Part shown: piece after piece, positions 1 to 7,319 of the stretch
How positions within the stretch are numbered: position 1 is the first letter of the stretch
Layout of the letters: each line of letters starts with the position of its first letter
Assembly: GCA_030041225.1 (NCBI GenBank)
Contig: JASHOG010000030.1
Location: 1 to 62,501, forward strand
Direction: 5' to 3'
Origin: Vulcanimicrobiota bacterium
GTDB taxonomy: Bacteria > Vulcanimicrobiota > Vulcanimicrobiia > Vulcanimicrobiales > Vulcanimicrobiaceae
Length of the DNA stretch: 62,501 nucleotides
The notes under the pieces: generated by a model
Seen by the model: only the letters and a program-made list of their open reading frames with translations
The model's database searches: none
What the model was told of the DNA's origin: nothing
Made by a program: the position numbers and the translations under genes

Positions 1-521
1 CTGCGTAGTGCGGCGAGCGTGTTCGCGACGTGTTGCGACGGATCGAGGTTCGTGTACGTGTAGATGATCGTTCCGTCAGGAGCGATGACGTACGAGGTTC
101 TATTTGCGTACTGCGTGTGCTGCGGTAGCACGGCATCGTATGACTTCGCAATCGTGAGCGTCGGATCGGCCGCGACGGGGAACTTGCTGCGACACTCGCT
201 CACCGAGAACCGGTTCAAGGTGTCGATCGTGTCGTGCGAGACTCCGATGACGGTGGCTCCCAAGGCCTGGTACTGATCGATCGCGGCGGCGAAGTCGTGC
301 GCCTCGATCGTGCAGCCCGTCGTGAAGGCCGCCGGATAGAAGTACAGCACGACCGGGCCCTTCTGGAGCGCGGCCGCGAGACTGAAGGTGAAGACCTTCC
401 CGCCCAGCGAGGCCTGCGCCGTAAAGTCCGGCGCCTTCGCACCAACGTCCAAGGCGGCAAGCGCAAGCGACGTAGCGGCAACCAGCGAGAGAGCCGTGGC
501 GGTGAAAACCCGTGAGAGCAT
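1..521 (-). CDS. Exported peroxiredoxin (AhpC/TSA family), 3' end outside the window
   Basis: I translated this gene directly from the minus strand. The start ATG at 521-519 follows a strong ribosome site (AGGAGG, complement of 528-533). About 173 residues are visible and the frame is still open at the left edge. Residues 1-23 form a hydrophobic signal peptide ending in ALA-like residues, so the product should act outside the cytoplasm. The thioredoxin-fold core has the peroxidatic cysteine in the context FTTGCTIEA (about Cys70) and a second cysteine at about Cys110 (SECRSKF) that could resolve the disulfide. Peroxiredoxins of this Bcp/TSA type reduce hydroperoxides with thiols. The gene is 36 bases downstream of the acyl-CoA dehydrogenase on the same strand. 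The partner reductase is not visible. Confidence 0.9.
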   Translation of the reverse strand, partial: MLSRVFTATALSLVAATSLALAALDVGAKAPDFTAQASLGGKVFTFSLAAALQKGPVVLYFYPAAFTTGCTIEAHDFAAAIDQYQALGATVIGVSHDTIDTLNRFSVSECRSKFPVAADPTLTIAKSYDAVLPQHTQYANRTSYVIAPDGTIIYTYTNLDPSQHVANTLAALR

Positions 522-557
522 CGCGAACCTCCTGCAGATCATGCCGTTGACTTCGGC

Positions 558-1706
558 CTAGATGCCGATAAGCCTCGCCAGAATCATGCGCTGGACTTCG
601 TTCGTCCCTTCACCGATCTCGTTGATCTTCTGGTCTCGATACATGCGCGAGACGGGATACTCCTCGATGAAGCCATAACCGCCGTGAATCTGGACCGCGT
701 CGTTGACGACTCGATGCGATACCTCGCCCGCGTAGAGCTTCGCGAGACTGGCGCTGTAGACGAAATCGCGGCCGTTGTCCTTCTCCCACGCGGCCTTGAG
801 CATCATGAGCTTCGCGTGCTCGATCTGCGTCAGCATGTCGACGAGCTTGAACTGGATTGCTTGGAACGAAGAGATCGCTTTGCCGAAAGCCTGGCGCTCC
901 TTCGCGTACTTTAAGGCTTCGTCGTACGCACCCAATGCAAGACCCACGGAGAGCGCTGCGACCGAGATGCGTCCGCCATCGAGAATTGTGAGAAATTGCC
1001 GAAAGCCTTCGCCCCGTTCGCCGAGCACGTTCTCTTCGGGCACGCGTGCATCGACAAACGAAAGCTCCCGGGTGTCGGAGGCGCGCCATCCCATCTTGCG
1101 GTACTTCTTGCTGCGCGAGAAACCGGCGGTCGATTGCGGGACGATGATGTTCGTGATCTCCGCCGCACCGTCCGCGCGCGTACCGGTTACCGCCGTGATC
1201 GTCGTGCCGCCGGTGATGTCGGTACCGGAGTTTGTGATGAAGGCCTTGGTTCCGTTGATCACCCACGTGCCGTTCTCGAAGCGCGCCTTCGTCTTGCAAT
1301 TTCCGGCATCGCTCCCCGCTTCAGGTTCGGTGAGGCCGAAAGCCCACAGCTGCTTGCCCTGAGCGAGGGGAACCAAGAAGTGCTCCTTCTGCTCGTTTGT
1401 GCCGAAGAGAAAGAACGGCGTCGCACCGAGCGATACCGCTGCTGCCAGCGTGATGGCCGTCGACGCATCGATGCGCGCGATCTCCATGACCGCAAGCGCA
1501 TAACTCATCGTGTCCGCGCCGGCACCTCCAAACTCTTCCGGGAAAGGGAGCCCGAAGAAACCGAGCTCGCCCATCTTCGCGACGAGCTCATACGGGAAGC
1601 GCTCTTCGCGGTCCATGCTCTCTGCCTGCGGGCGAACCTCGCCCTCGGCGAACTCCCGTGCGAGCTGCTGGATCGCTCGCTGCTCCGGCGTCAGGTCGAA
1701 GTCCAT
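558..1706 (-). CDS. Acyl-CoA dehydrogenase, short-chain/butyryl-CoA type
   Basis: The 382-residue protein has the normal family length and covers all three acyl-CoA dehydrogenase domains. The mid region has the FAD-contact segment with FGLTEPEAGSD (about residues 124-134). The C-terminal domain has the QIHGGYGFIEEYPVSR segment, whose second Glu aligns with the catalytic base of short- and medium-chain enzymes, and ends with GEGTNEVQR, the usual closing motif. It would oxidise an acyl-CoA to the trans-2-enoyl-CoA with FAD, passing electrons to an electron-transfer flavoprotein not seen here. Chain-length preference cannot be read from the sequence; the short-chain call is from overall resemblance. 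It is divergent from ftsE with only 46 bases between the starts. No good Shine-Dalgarno sequence precedes its ATG. Confidence 0.93.
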   Translation of the reverse strand: MDFDLTPEQRAIQQLAREFAEGEVRPQAESMDREERFPYELVAKMGELGFFGLPFPEEFGGAGADTMSYALAVMEIARIDASTAITLAAAVSLGATPFFLFGTNEQKEHFLVPLAQGKQLWAFGLTEPEAGSDAGNCKTKARFENGTWVINGTKAFITNSGTDITGGTTITAVTGTRADGAAEITNIIVPQSTAGFSRSKKYRKMGWRASDTRELSFVDARVPEENVLGERGEGFRQFLTILDGGRISVAALSVGLALGAYDEALKYAKERQAFGKAISSFQAIQFKLVDMLTQIEHAKLMMLKAAWEKDNGRDFVYSASLAKLYAGEVSHRVVNDAVQIHGGYGFIEEYPVSRMYRDQKINEIGEGTNEVQRMILARLIGI

Positions 1707-1752
1707 GGCTCGAAGGTATAGGTCCGCACCCTGCGCAAAACCCTCCCGTTCG

Positions 1753-2463
1753 ATGATCTCCCTGCGGAGCGTCTCGCTTCTCTATCCAAACGGCGTTCGC
1801 GCTCTCGACCACGTCACGTTAGAGATCGCGAAGGGCGAGTTTGTCTTTCTGGTGGGCCACTCGGGGACCGGAAAATCCTCCGTGCTCCGCCTGCTCTATC
1901 GCGAGATGCGACCGTCATCAGGGGAAATTACCGTCGACGGCATCCGCGTCGATCGGCTTCCCGGCAGGCGCGTTCCGGCGCTGCGGCGTCATCTCGGCGT
2001 CGTCTTTCAAGATTTCAAGCTCTTGCCGGACAAGACGGTGTGGGAAAACGTCGCCTTTGCTATGCAAGTGACGGGCGCGCCGACGAAAGAGATACTCCGC
2101 CAGGTTCCGCGCGCCCTCGATCTCGTCGGCCTGTCGCATCGCAGCCGGATGTATCCCGACGAGCTCTCCGGTGGAGAGCAGCAGCGCACTGCGATCGCGC
2201 GTGCGCTCGTGAACAATCCAAAGATTCTCCTCTGCGACGAACCGACGGGCAATCTCGATCCCGCGAACACGACGGAGATCGTCGACCTGCTGCTTCGCAT
2301 CAACCTCAAAGGAACGACCGTCCTCGTCGCAACACACAACCAAGCCGTCGTCGACCGCATGCGTCGCCGCGTCGTGCGCCTCGAGAACGGCAAGGTCGTC
2401 ACCGACAAGGAACGGGGTTACTACTATCTTGGACTGGGGCAGGGTCAAGTTCTTTCTGGGTGA
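1753..2463 (+). CDS. ftsE: Cell-division ABC ATPase FtsE
   Basis: This is the cytoplasmic ATPase of the FtsEX complex, which couples ATP hydrolysis to activation of peptidoglycan hydrolysis at the division site. Walker A is GHSGTGKSS, the signature is LSGGEQQR and Walker B is ILLCDEPTGNLD, the FtsE/LolD-type form. The reading frame is open further upstream, but family alignment begins at MISLRSVSLLYPNGVRAL, so I place the start at ATG 1753. That gives 236 residues, close to the usual 220-230. The 3' end overlaps ftsX by 35 bases, implying translational coupling. The C-terminal residues after about 225 are unconserved and may simply reflect the overlap. Confidence 0.95.
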   Translation: MISLRSVSLLYPNGVRALDHVTLEIAKGEFVFLVGHSGTGKSSVLRLLYREMRPSSGEITVDGIRVDRLPGRRVPALRRHLGVVFQDFKLLPDKTVWENVAFAMQVTGAPTKEILRQVPRALDLVGLSHRSRMYPDELSGGEQQRTAIARALVNNPKILLCDEPTGNLDPANTTEIVDLLLRINLKGTTVLVATHNQAVVDRMRRRVVRLENGKVVTDKERGYYYLGLGQGQVLSG

Positions 2464-3310
2464 GGTTGCGCGCGGCTTCACGCGCAACGCCGTCATGCAG
2501 CTCACCGCGATCGGAACGGTTGCGATGACGCTGCTGCTCCTCGGTGCGTTTCTCTTCATCCGCACGACGCTGGCGGATCTCAGCAACGGGATGCTGCAGC
2601 ACATCGAGATCTCCGTGTACCTCAAGCCGAATGCGACACCGCAGACGATCGCGGCGCTACGCGCATCGTTTCGCGCCGATCCACGCATCTCGACGGTCGA
2701 GTTCATTCCGAAGGCTGAGGGATTGAAGGAGCTGCGTGCACGCACGCGCGGCGTCATCGACACGTCGCTCCTCACCGAGAATCCTCTTCCCGACAAGTTC
2801 CGTATACGCGTTCGCTCTCCGGAGCTCGTCCCTGCCGTCGCCGGAGAGCTGCGTCGCCTCTCCGGCGTCGACAACGTCGTCTACGGACAGGGCGTCGTCG
2901 AGCGTCTGCTACGGCTCGACATGGTCTTGCAACGCATCGGCGTCGCAATGATCGCTCTCTTCGTCATCGTCGCAACGATCATCATCTCGAACACGACTCG
3001 CCTCGCCGTCTACGCGCGCAGGCGTGAGATCTCGATCATGCAGCTCGTCGGCGCGACGAACCTCTACGTACGGATGCCGTTCATCTGCGAAGGCCTCATC
3101 GACGGCGTCCTCGGCGCGGCAGTCGCGATCATCTTGCTCGTCGTCGTGCACGCGACGCTCTGGCCGCGGCTTCTCGAGGCGCTTCCATTCGTGCAGTTCA
3201 ACACCGCGGTCGTCGACGTGCCGGTGCTCGTGCTTCAGCTCTTCTTGGTGGGGGGTGTTATCGGCACGGGTGCCGCGTGGATATCCGTCGGACGCCACCT
3301 CCAAACGTGA
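2429..3310 (+). CDS. ftsX: Cell-division permease-like protein FtsX
   Basis: The 293-residue integral membrane partner of FtsE has the family layout: a cytoplasmic N-terminus, TM1 at about residues 20-45, a periplasmic loop of about 120 residues, then three more membrane helices from about residue 168 to the end. The start is TTG at 2429 inside ftsE. The conserved N-terminal segment FFLGEVARGFTRNAVMQ begins right after it, so a later start would cut conserved sequence. The periplasmic loop is the part that recruits a hydrolase or hydrolase activator in this family; the next gene encodes the obvious candidate and overlaps by four bases (GTGA). Confidence 0.94.
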   Translation: MDWGRVKFFLGEVARGFTRNAVMQLTAIGTVAMTLLLLGAFLFIRTTLADLSNGMLQHIEISVYLKPNATPQTIAALRASFRADPRISTVEFIPKAEGLKELRARTRGVIDTSLLTENPLPDKFRIRVRSPELVPAVAGELRRLSGVDNVVYGQGVVERLLRLDMVLQRIGVAMIALFVIVATIIISNTTRLAVYARRREISIMQLVGATNLYVRMPFICEGLIDGVLGAAVAIILLVVVHATLWPRLLEALPFVQFNTAVVDVPVLVLQLFLVGGVIGTGAAWISVGRHLQT

Positions 3311-4509
3311 GGCGCGCTCTCGCCCTTCTTCTCGTCCTCGTTGCGCCGCTCTCCGCGGCGGCCGCCTCGCGTCACGCGATGAGCCGCGCGCGCAGCGAGC
3401 ATCTGCAAACGCTGGAGCAGCGCATCGAAGAGCAGCGCCGTCGAGCGCAAACTTTACAGCACCGTCTCCACGAGAAGCGCGTCCAACTGAACTATGCCGC
3501 GGCGCGTGTCAACGATTTGCAAGGGCAGCTCGACGAGACGAACGCGGCCATCTCGAACGTCGACACGACGCTCGCTCACGTCGGTGCCGAGCAGCACGAA
3601 ACGGAGCGTCGGCTCAACTGGTACGCGCGACAGCTTACTGCCGCGGAACGATCGCTCGAGCTGCACGACGGACTCCTTCGGCGGCGCCTCGTCGACATCT
3701 ACGAGTACGGGCAGCCGAACTTCCTGAGCGTTCTCGTCGCAGCGAAGTCGTTTAGCGACTTCATCGAGTCGTGGGACGACCTGGACCTCCTCATCGCCGC
3801 GAACGAGCGTGCCGTCCGAGAGCGGCGTGATGCCGCCGAGCGCGTTCTGGCGACGCAGCGCAGCCTCGAGGAGAGCCGGAGCACGCTGCAAGACGAGGAG
3901 CAGCAGCAGGCGCAGGCGCGCAGCCAGCTCGGGTCGCTCGCGGCGGAGCGCAGCAATCTCGTAGCGGTCGCCGACGCGAAGCGCCGCGTCATCGCCGCGC
4001 AAGTCACGAGCATGGAGGACATCTCCGCCGCGCAGGAGGCACAGATCGAAGCGCTGATTCAGGAGCGGACGCGCGAGATCGACGAGGCGCACGGCATCGC
4101 GGGCCCGCCGATCTCCTCAAACGGCTTCTTCTCTTGGCCCCTGACCGGGCCGATCACCTCGCCCTTCGGTTGGAGGGAGAATCCCTTCGGCGGCGGCCCG
4201 GAGTTTCACGCTGGGATCGACATCGGCGTGCCGATCGGGACGACCGTCTGCGCCGCTGCCCCAGGGACGGTCATCATGGCGCAGTGGTACGGGGGCTACG
4301 GAAACTATATCCTGATCGACAACGGCAACCACTACTCGACCGGCTACGGCCATCTCTCAGCGATCTATGTTTCCGTTGGACAAGTGGTCAAGAAAGGGCA
4401 GGCAATTGCGGCGTCGGGAAGTACGGGGTACTCAACTGGGCCACACCTTCACTTCGAGATACGCTATTATGGTAAACCGATCGACCCGGCTCCTCGCCTT
4501 GTTCATTGA
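3307..4509 (+). CDS. Exported coiled-coil M23 (LytM) peptidase, likely FtsEX partner (EnvC-like)
   Basis: I choose the GTG at 3307, which overlaps the ftsX stop as GTGA and gives a clean signal peptide (RRALALLLVLVAPLSAAAA); another in-frame GTG at 3277 would add ten residues. The 400-residue protein has a signal peptide, a long coiled coil (about residues 30-260) and a C-terminal LytM/M23 domain. The zinc-site residues are all present: His301 and Asp305 (HAGID), His349 (GYGHLS), and His380/His382 (HLHFE). In E. coli, EnvC sits at FtsX through its coiled coil but has a degenerate LytM domain that only activates amidases. The intact site here suggests a directly acting endopeptidase. The operon position supports control by FtsEX; that link is inference. 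Confidence 0.92.
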   Translation: MRRALALLLVLVAPLSAAAASRHAMSRARSEHLQTLEQRIEEQRRRAQTLQHRLHEKRVQLNYAAARVNDLQGQLDETNAAISNVDTTLAHVGAEQHETERRLNWYARQLTAAERSLELHDGLLRRRLVDIYEYGQPNFLSVLVAAKSFSDFIESWDDLDLLIAANERAVRERRDAAERVLATQRSLEESRSTLQDEEQQQAQARSQLGSLAAERSNLVAVADAKRRVIAAQVTSMEDISAAQEAQIEALIQERTREIDEAHGIAGPPISSNGFFSWPLTGPITSPFGWRENPFGGGPEFHAGIDIGVPIGTTVCAAAPGTVIMAQWYGGYGNYILIDNGNHYSTGYGHLSAIYVSVGQVVKKGQAIAASGSTGYSTGPHLHFEIRYYGKPIDPAPRLVH

Positions 4510-4537
4510 GGCTGGCAATGAAGGGTAAGAGAGTCGC

Positions 4538-5944
4538 ATGAATCTTCGCGCGTCGATCGTCGCGCTCGTCGCCGCCGCCGTCATAGCCGGCGCGGCGTTT
4601 TACGTGGGCCACCGTACCAGCGCTTCCTTGACGGCGGGCGGCTTGCCGATGCGTATCGCTTCAAACGGAGGGCTCGGCGGCTTCTTCGGCCCGTCGGCCG
4701 GTTCCGACCAACTCGTCGGCATCGCGCTCTTACAGCTCGAGCGAGAGTTTTACAAGCCGGTCGATCCGCAGACCGCGTTCGACGGTGTGCAAAAGGACCT
4801 CATCTCCTACCTCAGGAGCAAGCACCTCGCAACGAGGCTTCCGACGGAGCGCGCGACCGGCGATCCGGCAACCGACGCGCTCCACATCGAAGATGAGGTT
4901 GAGTACGCACAGTCACACTACGGTACCAAGGCCGGTGACAACGCGATCGTCGAGCAGGCGATCGACGGCGTCATGGATTCCGTCGATGATCCGTACACCG
5001 TGTACCTTCCGCCGCGCGAGATTCGCCAGCTCACGGAGTCACTCGTCGGGGGTGATTTCGGAGGCATCGGAGTGTACATTCTCCCCCTGAGGAACCGCGA
5101 GATCTTGCTCGAGCCGATCGAAGGACTTCCGGCGGATCGCGCTGGTATGCGCATGCCGCTCATCCTCGACTCCGTAAACGGCACGCCGGCCAACGGTCTC
5201 TCACCCGACGCCGTGCAGGGGTTGATACGTGGGCCCGCCGGCACCGTCGTGGCGATCAGAGCACATCCGCTCGAAAAAGCCAACGATGCGCGCACCTACC
5301 GCATCGTTCGCCAGATCATTCACGTACCGACCGTACACGCGAAGATGGAGGACGGCATCGATTACATTCGCCTCACGGACTTCGGCACGACGTCACCGGA
5401 GGAAATCCATGCGGCCCTCTTGGACGGTCGTGCGCGCGGGGCGAAGGGGTACATCCTCGATCTCCGCGATAACGGCGGCGGCTTGGTCGACAGCGCCGTC
5501 TCAATCGTCAGCTACTTTGTGCCACGCGGCGCCCTCGTCGTTTCGGAGATCGAACGCGACGGCACGGTGACCCCGCAGTACGGCGACGGCGCGACGATCG
5601 CGGGCCTGCGTCCCTTGGTGATCTTAGTGAACAAGTACACTGCGAGCGCCTCTGAGATCACCGCCGGTGCGCTCCAGGACTACCACCTCGCCACGCTGGT
5701 CGGGACGCAAACGTTCGGTAAGGGCGTCGTGCAGTCGATCTACCCAATGCCCGACGGCGCCGGGGCGCTGAAGATCACGGTTGCCAGATACGTGACGCCT
5801 AAAGGGCGTGACATCCAGCATCGTGGCATACGGCCGGACGTGATCGTCGATCAGAACCCCGACCCAGGCTTTTTTGACACCCCCGCCGACAAGCAGCTCG
5901 AAGCGGCGAAGAGCCGAATCGAGCAACTTCGGCGCTCCTCCTAG
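4538..5944 (+). CDS. ctpA: C-terminal-processing peptidase, S41 family (first of two)
   Basis: The 468-residue protein has an N-terminal hydrophobic signal/anchor (residues 1-25), a PDZ domain (from about residue 168, VGGDFGGIGVYI) and an S41 protease domain. The serine-lysine dyad fits Ser370 (TASASE) and Lys395 (FGKGVV), spaced 25 residues apart as in Prc and D1 protease. S41 proteases trim or degrade envelope proteins from their C-termini, and several family members control murein hydrolases. Its position just after the FtsEX-M23 genes, 28 bases downstream, fits such a role, but the substrate is not visible. A second S41 gene follows 16 bases later. Confidence 0.93.
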   Translation: MNLRASIVALVAAAVIAGAAFYVGHRTSASLTAGGLPMRIASNGGLGGFFGPSAGSDQLVGIALLQLEREFYKPVDPQTAFDGVQKDLISYLRSKHLATRLPTERATGDPATDALHIEDEVEYAQSHYGTKAGDNAIVEQAIDGVMDSVDDPYTVYLPPREIRQLTESLVGGDFGGIGVYILPLRNREILLEPIEGLPADRAGMRMPLILDSVNGTPANGLSPDAVQGLIRGPAGTVVAIRAHPLEKANDARTYRIVRQIIHVPTVHAKMEDGIDYIRLTDFGTTSPEEIHAALLDGRARGAKGYILDLRDNGGGLVDSAVSIVSYFVPRGALVVSEIERDGTVTPQYGDGATIAGLRPLVILVNKYTASASEITAGALQDYHLATLVGTQTFGKGVVQSIYPMPDGAGALKITVARYVTPKGRDIQHRGIRPDVIVDQNPDPGFFDTPADKQLEAAKSRIEQLRRSS

Positions 5945-5960
5945 CGTTCTTGAGTAACGG

Positions 5961-7301
5961 ATGAAACGACAGTATGCCTCCGCCCTAACCTCGGCTCTCC
6001 TCGCCGCATTGTTCGTGCGCGGTGGAGCCGCGGCCGCCCCGGCGCTTTCGCAAACCGATCAGGGCGAGATCAGAACGAGCTACCAGTACCTCCTACACCA
6101 GTACTACGAGCACGTCTCGCCCCAGGCCGTGTTGAACAGCGTTCGCGGCGATCTCCTCGTCACGCTACGCTCCGAGGGCCTGACGCATCCGAGCCTTCCT
6201 GCGCTTCGCGCGAACGGCCTCGAGGCGTCCAACATCCACGCGGTCGAGAGCGAGGTGCTCGCGGCTGCACGCGAAGCCGGACACCGCAGCTCGCCGCATC
6301 AGCTCGCGTACGTCGCGATCGACGGTATGATGCGTGCGGTTCACGATCCCTACACGGTGTTCTTGACGCCGAAAGAGTACGCCGCGCTCAATGAAGGTCT
6401 CGACGGCGGCGACTTCGGCGGAATCGGTATCGTGATCCAACAGGACGACCGGACGCGCTACATCAGCGTCGAGGACGTCATCCCGGACGGGCCCGCCGAC
6501 AAGGCCGGGGTACAGCAAGACGACCTGATCGTCACGATCGACGGCATCTCCACGAAGTCGATGGATGCACAACAGGCGAGCAATCACTTACGCGGCAAGG
6601 AAGGAACGCGCGTTACGCTCGGTATCGAGCGCGACGGTAAGGCGCTGTCCACGCCGATCACGATCACGCGCGCACAGATTCACGACGTGAGCGTCTTCGA
6701 AAAGATGCTGCCGGACAAAATCGGCTACGTTGCCGTCACGGTTTTCGGCGCGGACACCGGTAGCGAGCTTGCGACGGCACTCGACCGGCTCGAGCAGGAA
6801 GGCGTGCGTGCGATCGTTCTCGATCTCCGCGATAACGGCGGCGGATACCTCGACGCGGCGATTGCCGTCTCTTCGAAGTTCATCCCGAGTGGACCGATCG
6901 TTTCCGTCGAGGAGCGCGCCGACGATGTCACGACGTTGGAGGCCGACGATACGGCCATAGCGCCGTTGCCGCTCGTCGTGCTCGTCAACGGCCATACCGC
7001 CTCGGCGTCGGAGATCACCTCCGGTGCAATCCAAGATAGCGGCGTCGGAACGATCATCGGCACACGCACCTTCGGAAAGGGCGTCGTGCAGACGATCTAT
7101 CCGTTGGGCGACGGCTCCGCGGTGAAGATCACGACGGCCCGCTACCTGACCCCGCACAATCGTGACATCAATCATTTGGGGATCGCACCCGACATCGTCG
7201 TGGCGGAAAACGCTCGCCCGCGCTTCGGTGATCCGTCGCAGGACGTCCAGCTCGAGCGCGCGATTCAGTTTCTCCAGAACCGGCTCGCGCAACAGAACTA
7301 G
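5961..7301 (+). CDS. ctpA: C-terminal-processing peptidase, S41 family (second of two)
   Basis: A paralogue of the preceding gene with the same architecture in 446 residues: a signal peptide (cleavage near AAAAPA), a PDZ domain starting near DGGDFGGIGIVI, and an S41 domain with Ser348 (TASASE) and Lys373 (FGKGVV). Both copies keep the dyad, so both should be active. The two PDZ domains differ most in the ligand-binding loop: the first has an unusual insert with LPLRNREILLEP, while this copy has the more standard VEDVIPDGPADKAG. This may give different substrate choice. The gene ends 18 bases before the convergent RNase G/E gene. Confidence 0.93.
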   Translation: MKRQYASALTSALLAALFVRGGAAAAPALSQTDQGEIRTSYQYLLHQYYEHVSPQAVLNSVRGDLLVTLRSEGLTHPSLPALRANGLEASNIHAVESEVLAAAREAGHRSSPHQLAYVAIDGMMRAVHDPYTVFLTPKEYAALNEGLDGGDFGGIGIVIQQDDRTRYISVEDVIPDGPADKAGVQQDDLIVTIDGISTKSMDAQQASNHLRGKEGTRVTLGIERDGKALSTPITITRAQIHDVSVFEKMLPDKIGYVAVTVFGADTGSELATALDRLEQEGVRAIVLDLRDNGGGYLDAAIAVSSKFIPSGPIVSVEERADDVTTLEADDTAIAPLPLVVLVNGHTASASEITSGAIQDSGVGTIIGTRTFGKGVVQTIYPLGDGSAVKITTARYLTPHNRDINHLGIAPDIVVAENARPRFGDPSQDVQLERAIQFLQNRLAQQN

Positions 7302-7319
7302 CGAAGCGCTAGCGATCTC

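Noticed and set aside
1510-1752. Longer FtsE start 81 codons upstream
   Set aside because: These codons are antisense to the acyl-CoA dehydrogenase and FtsE homology starts at 1753.
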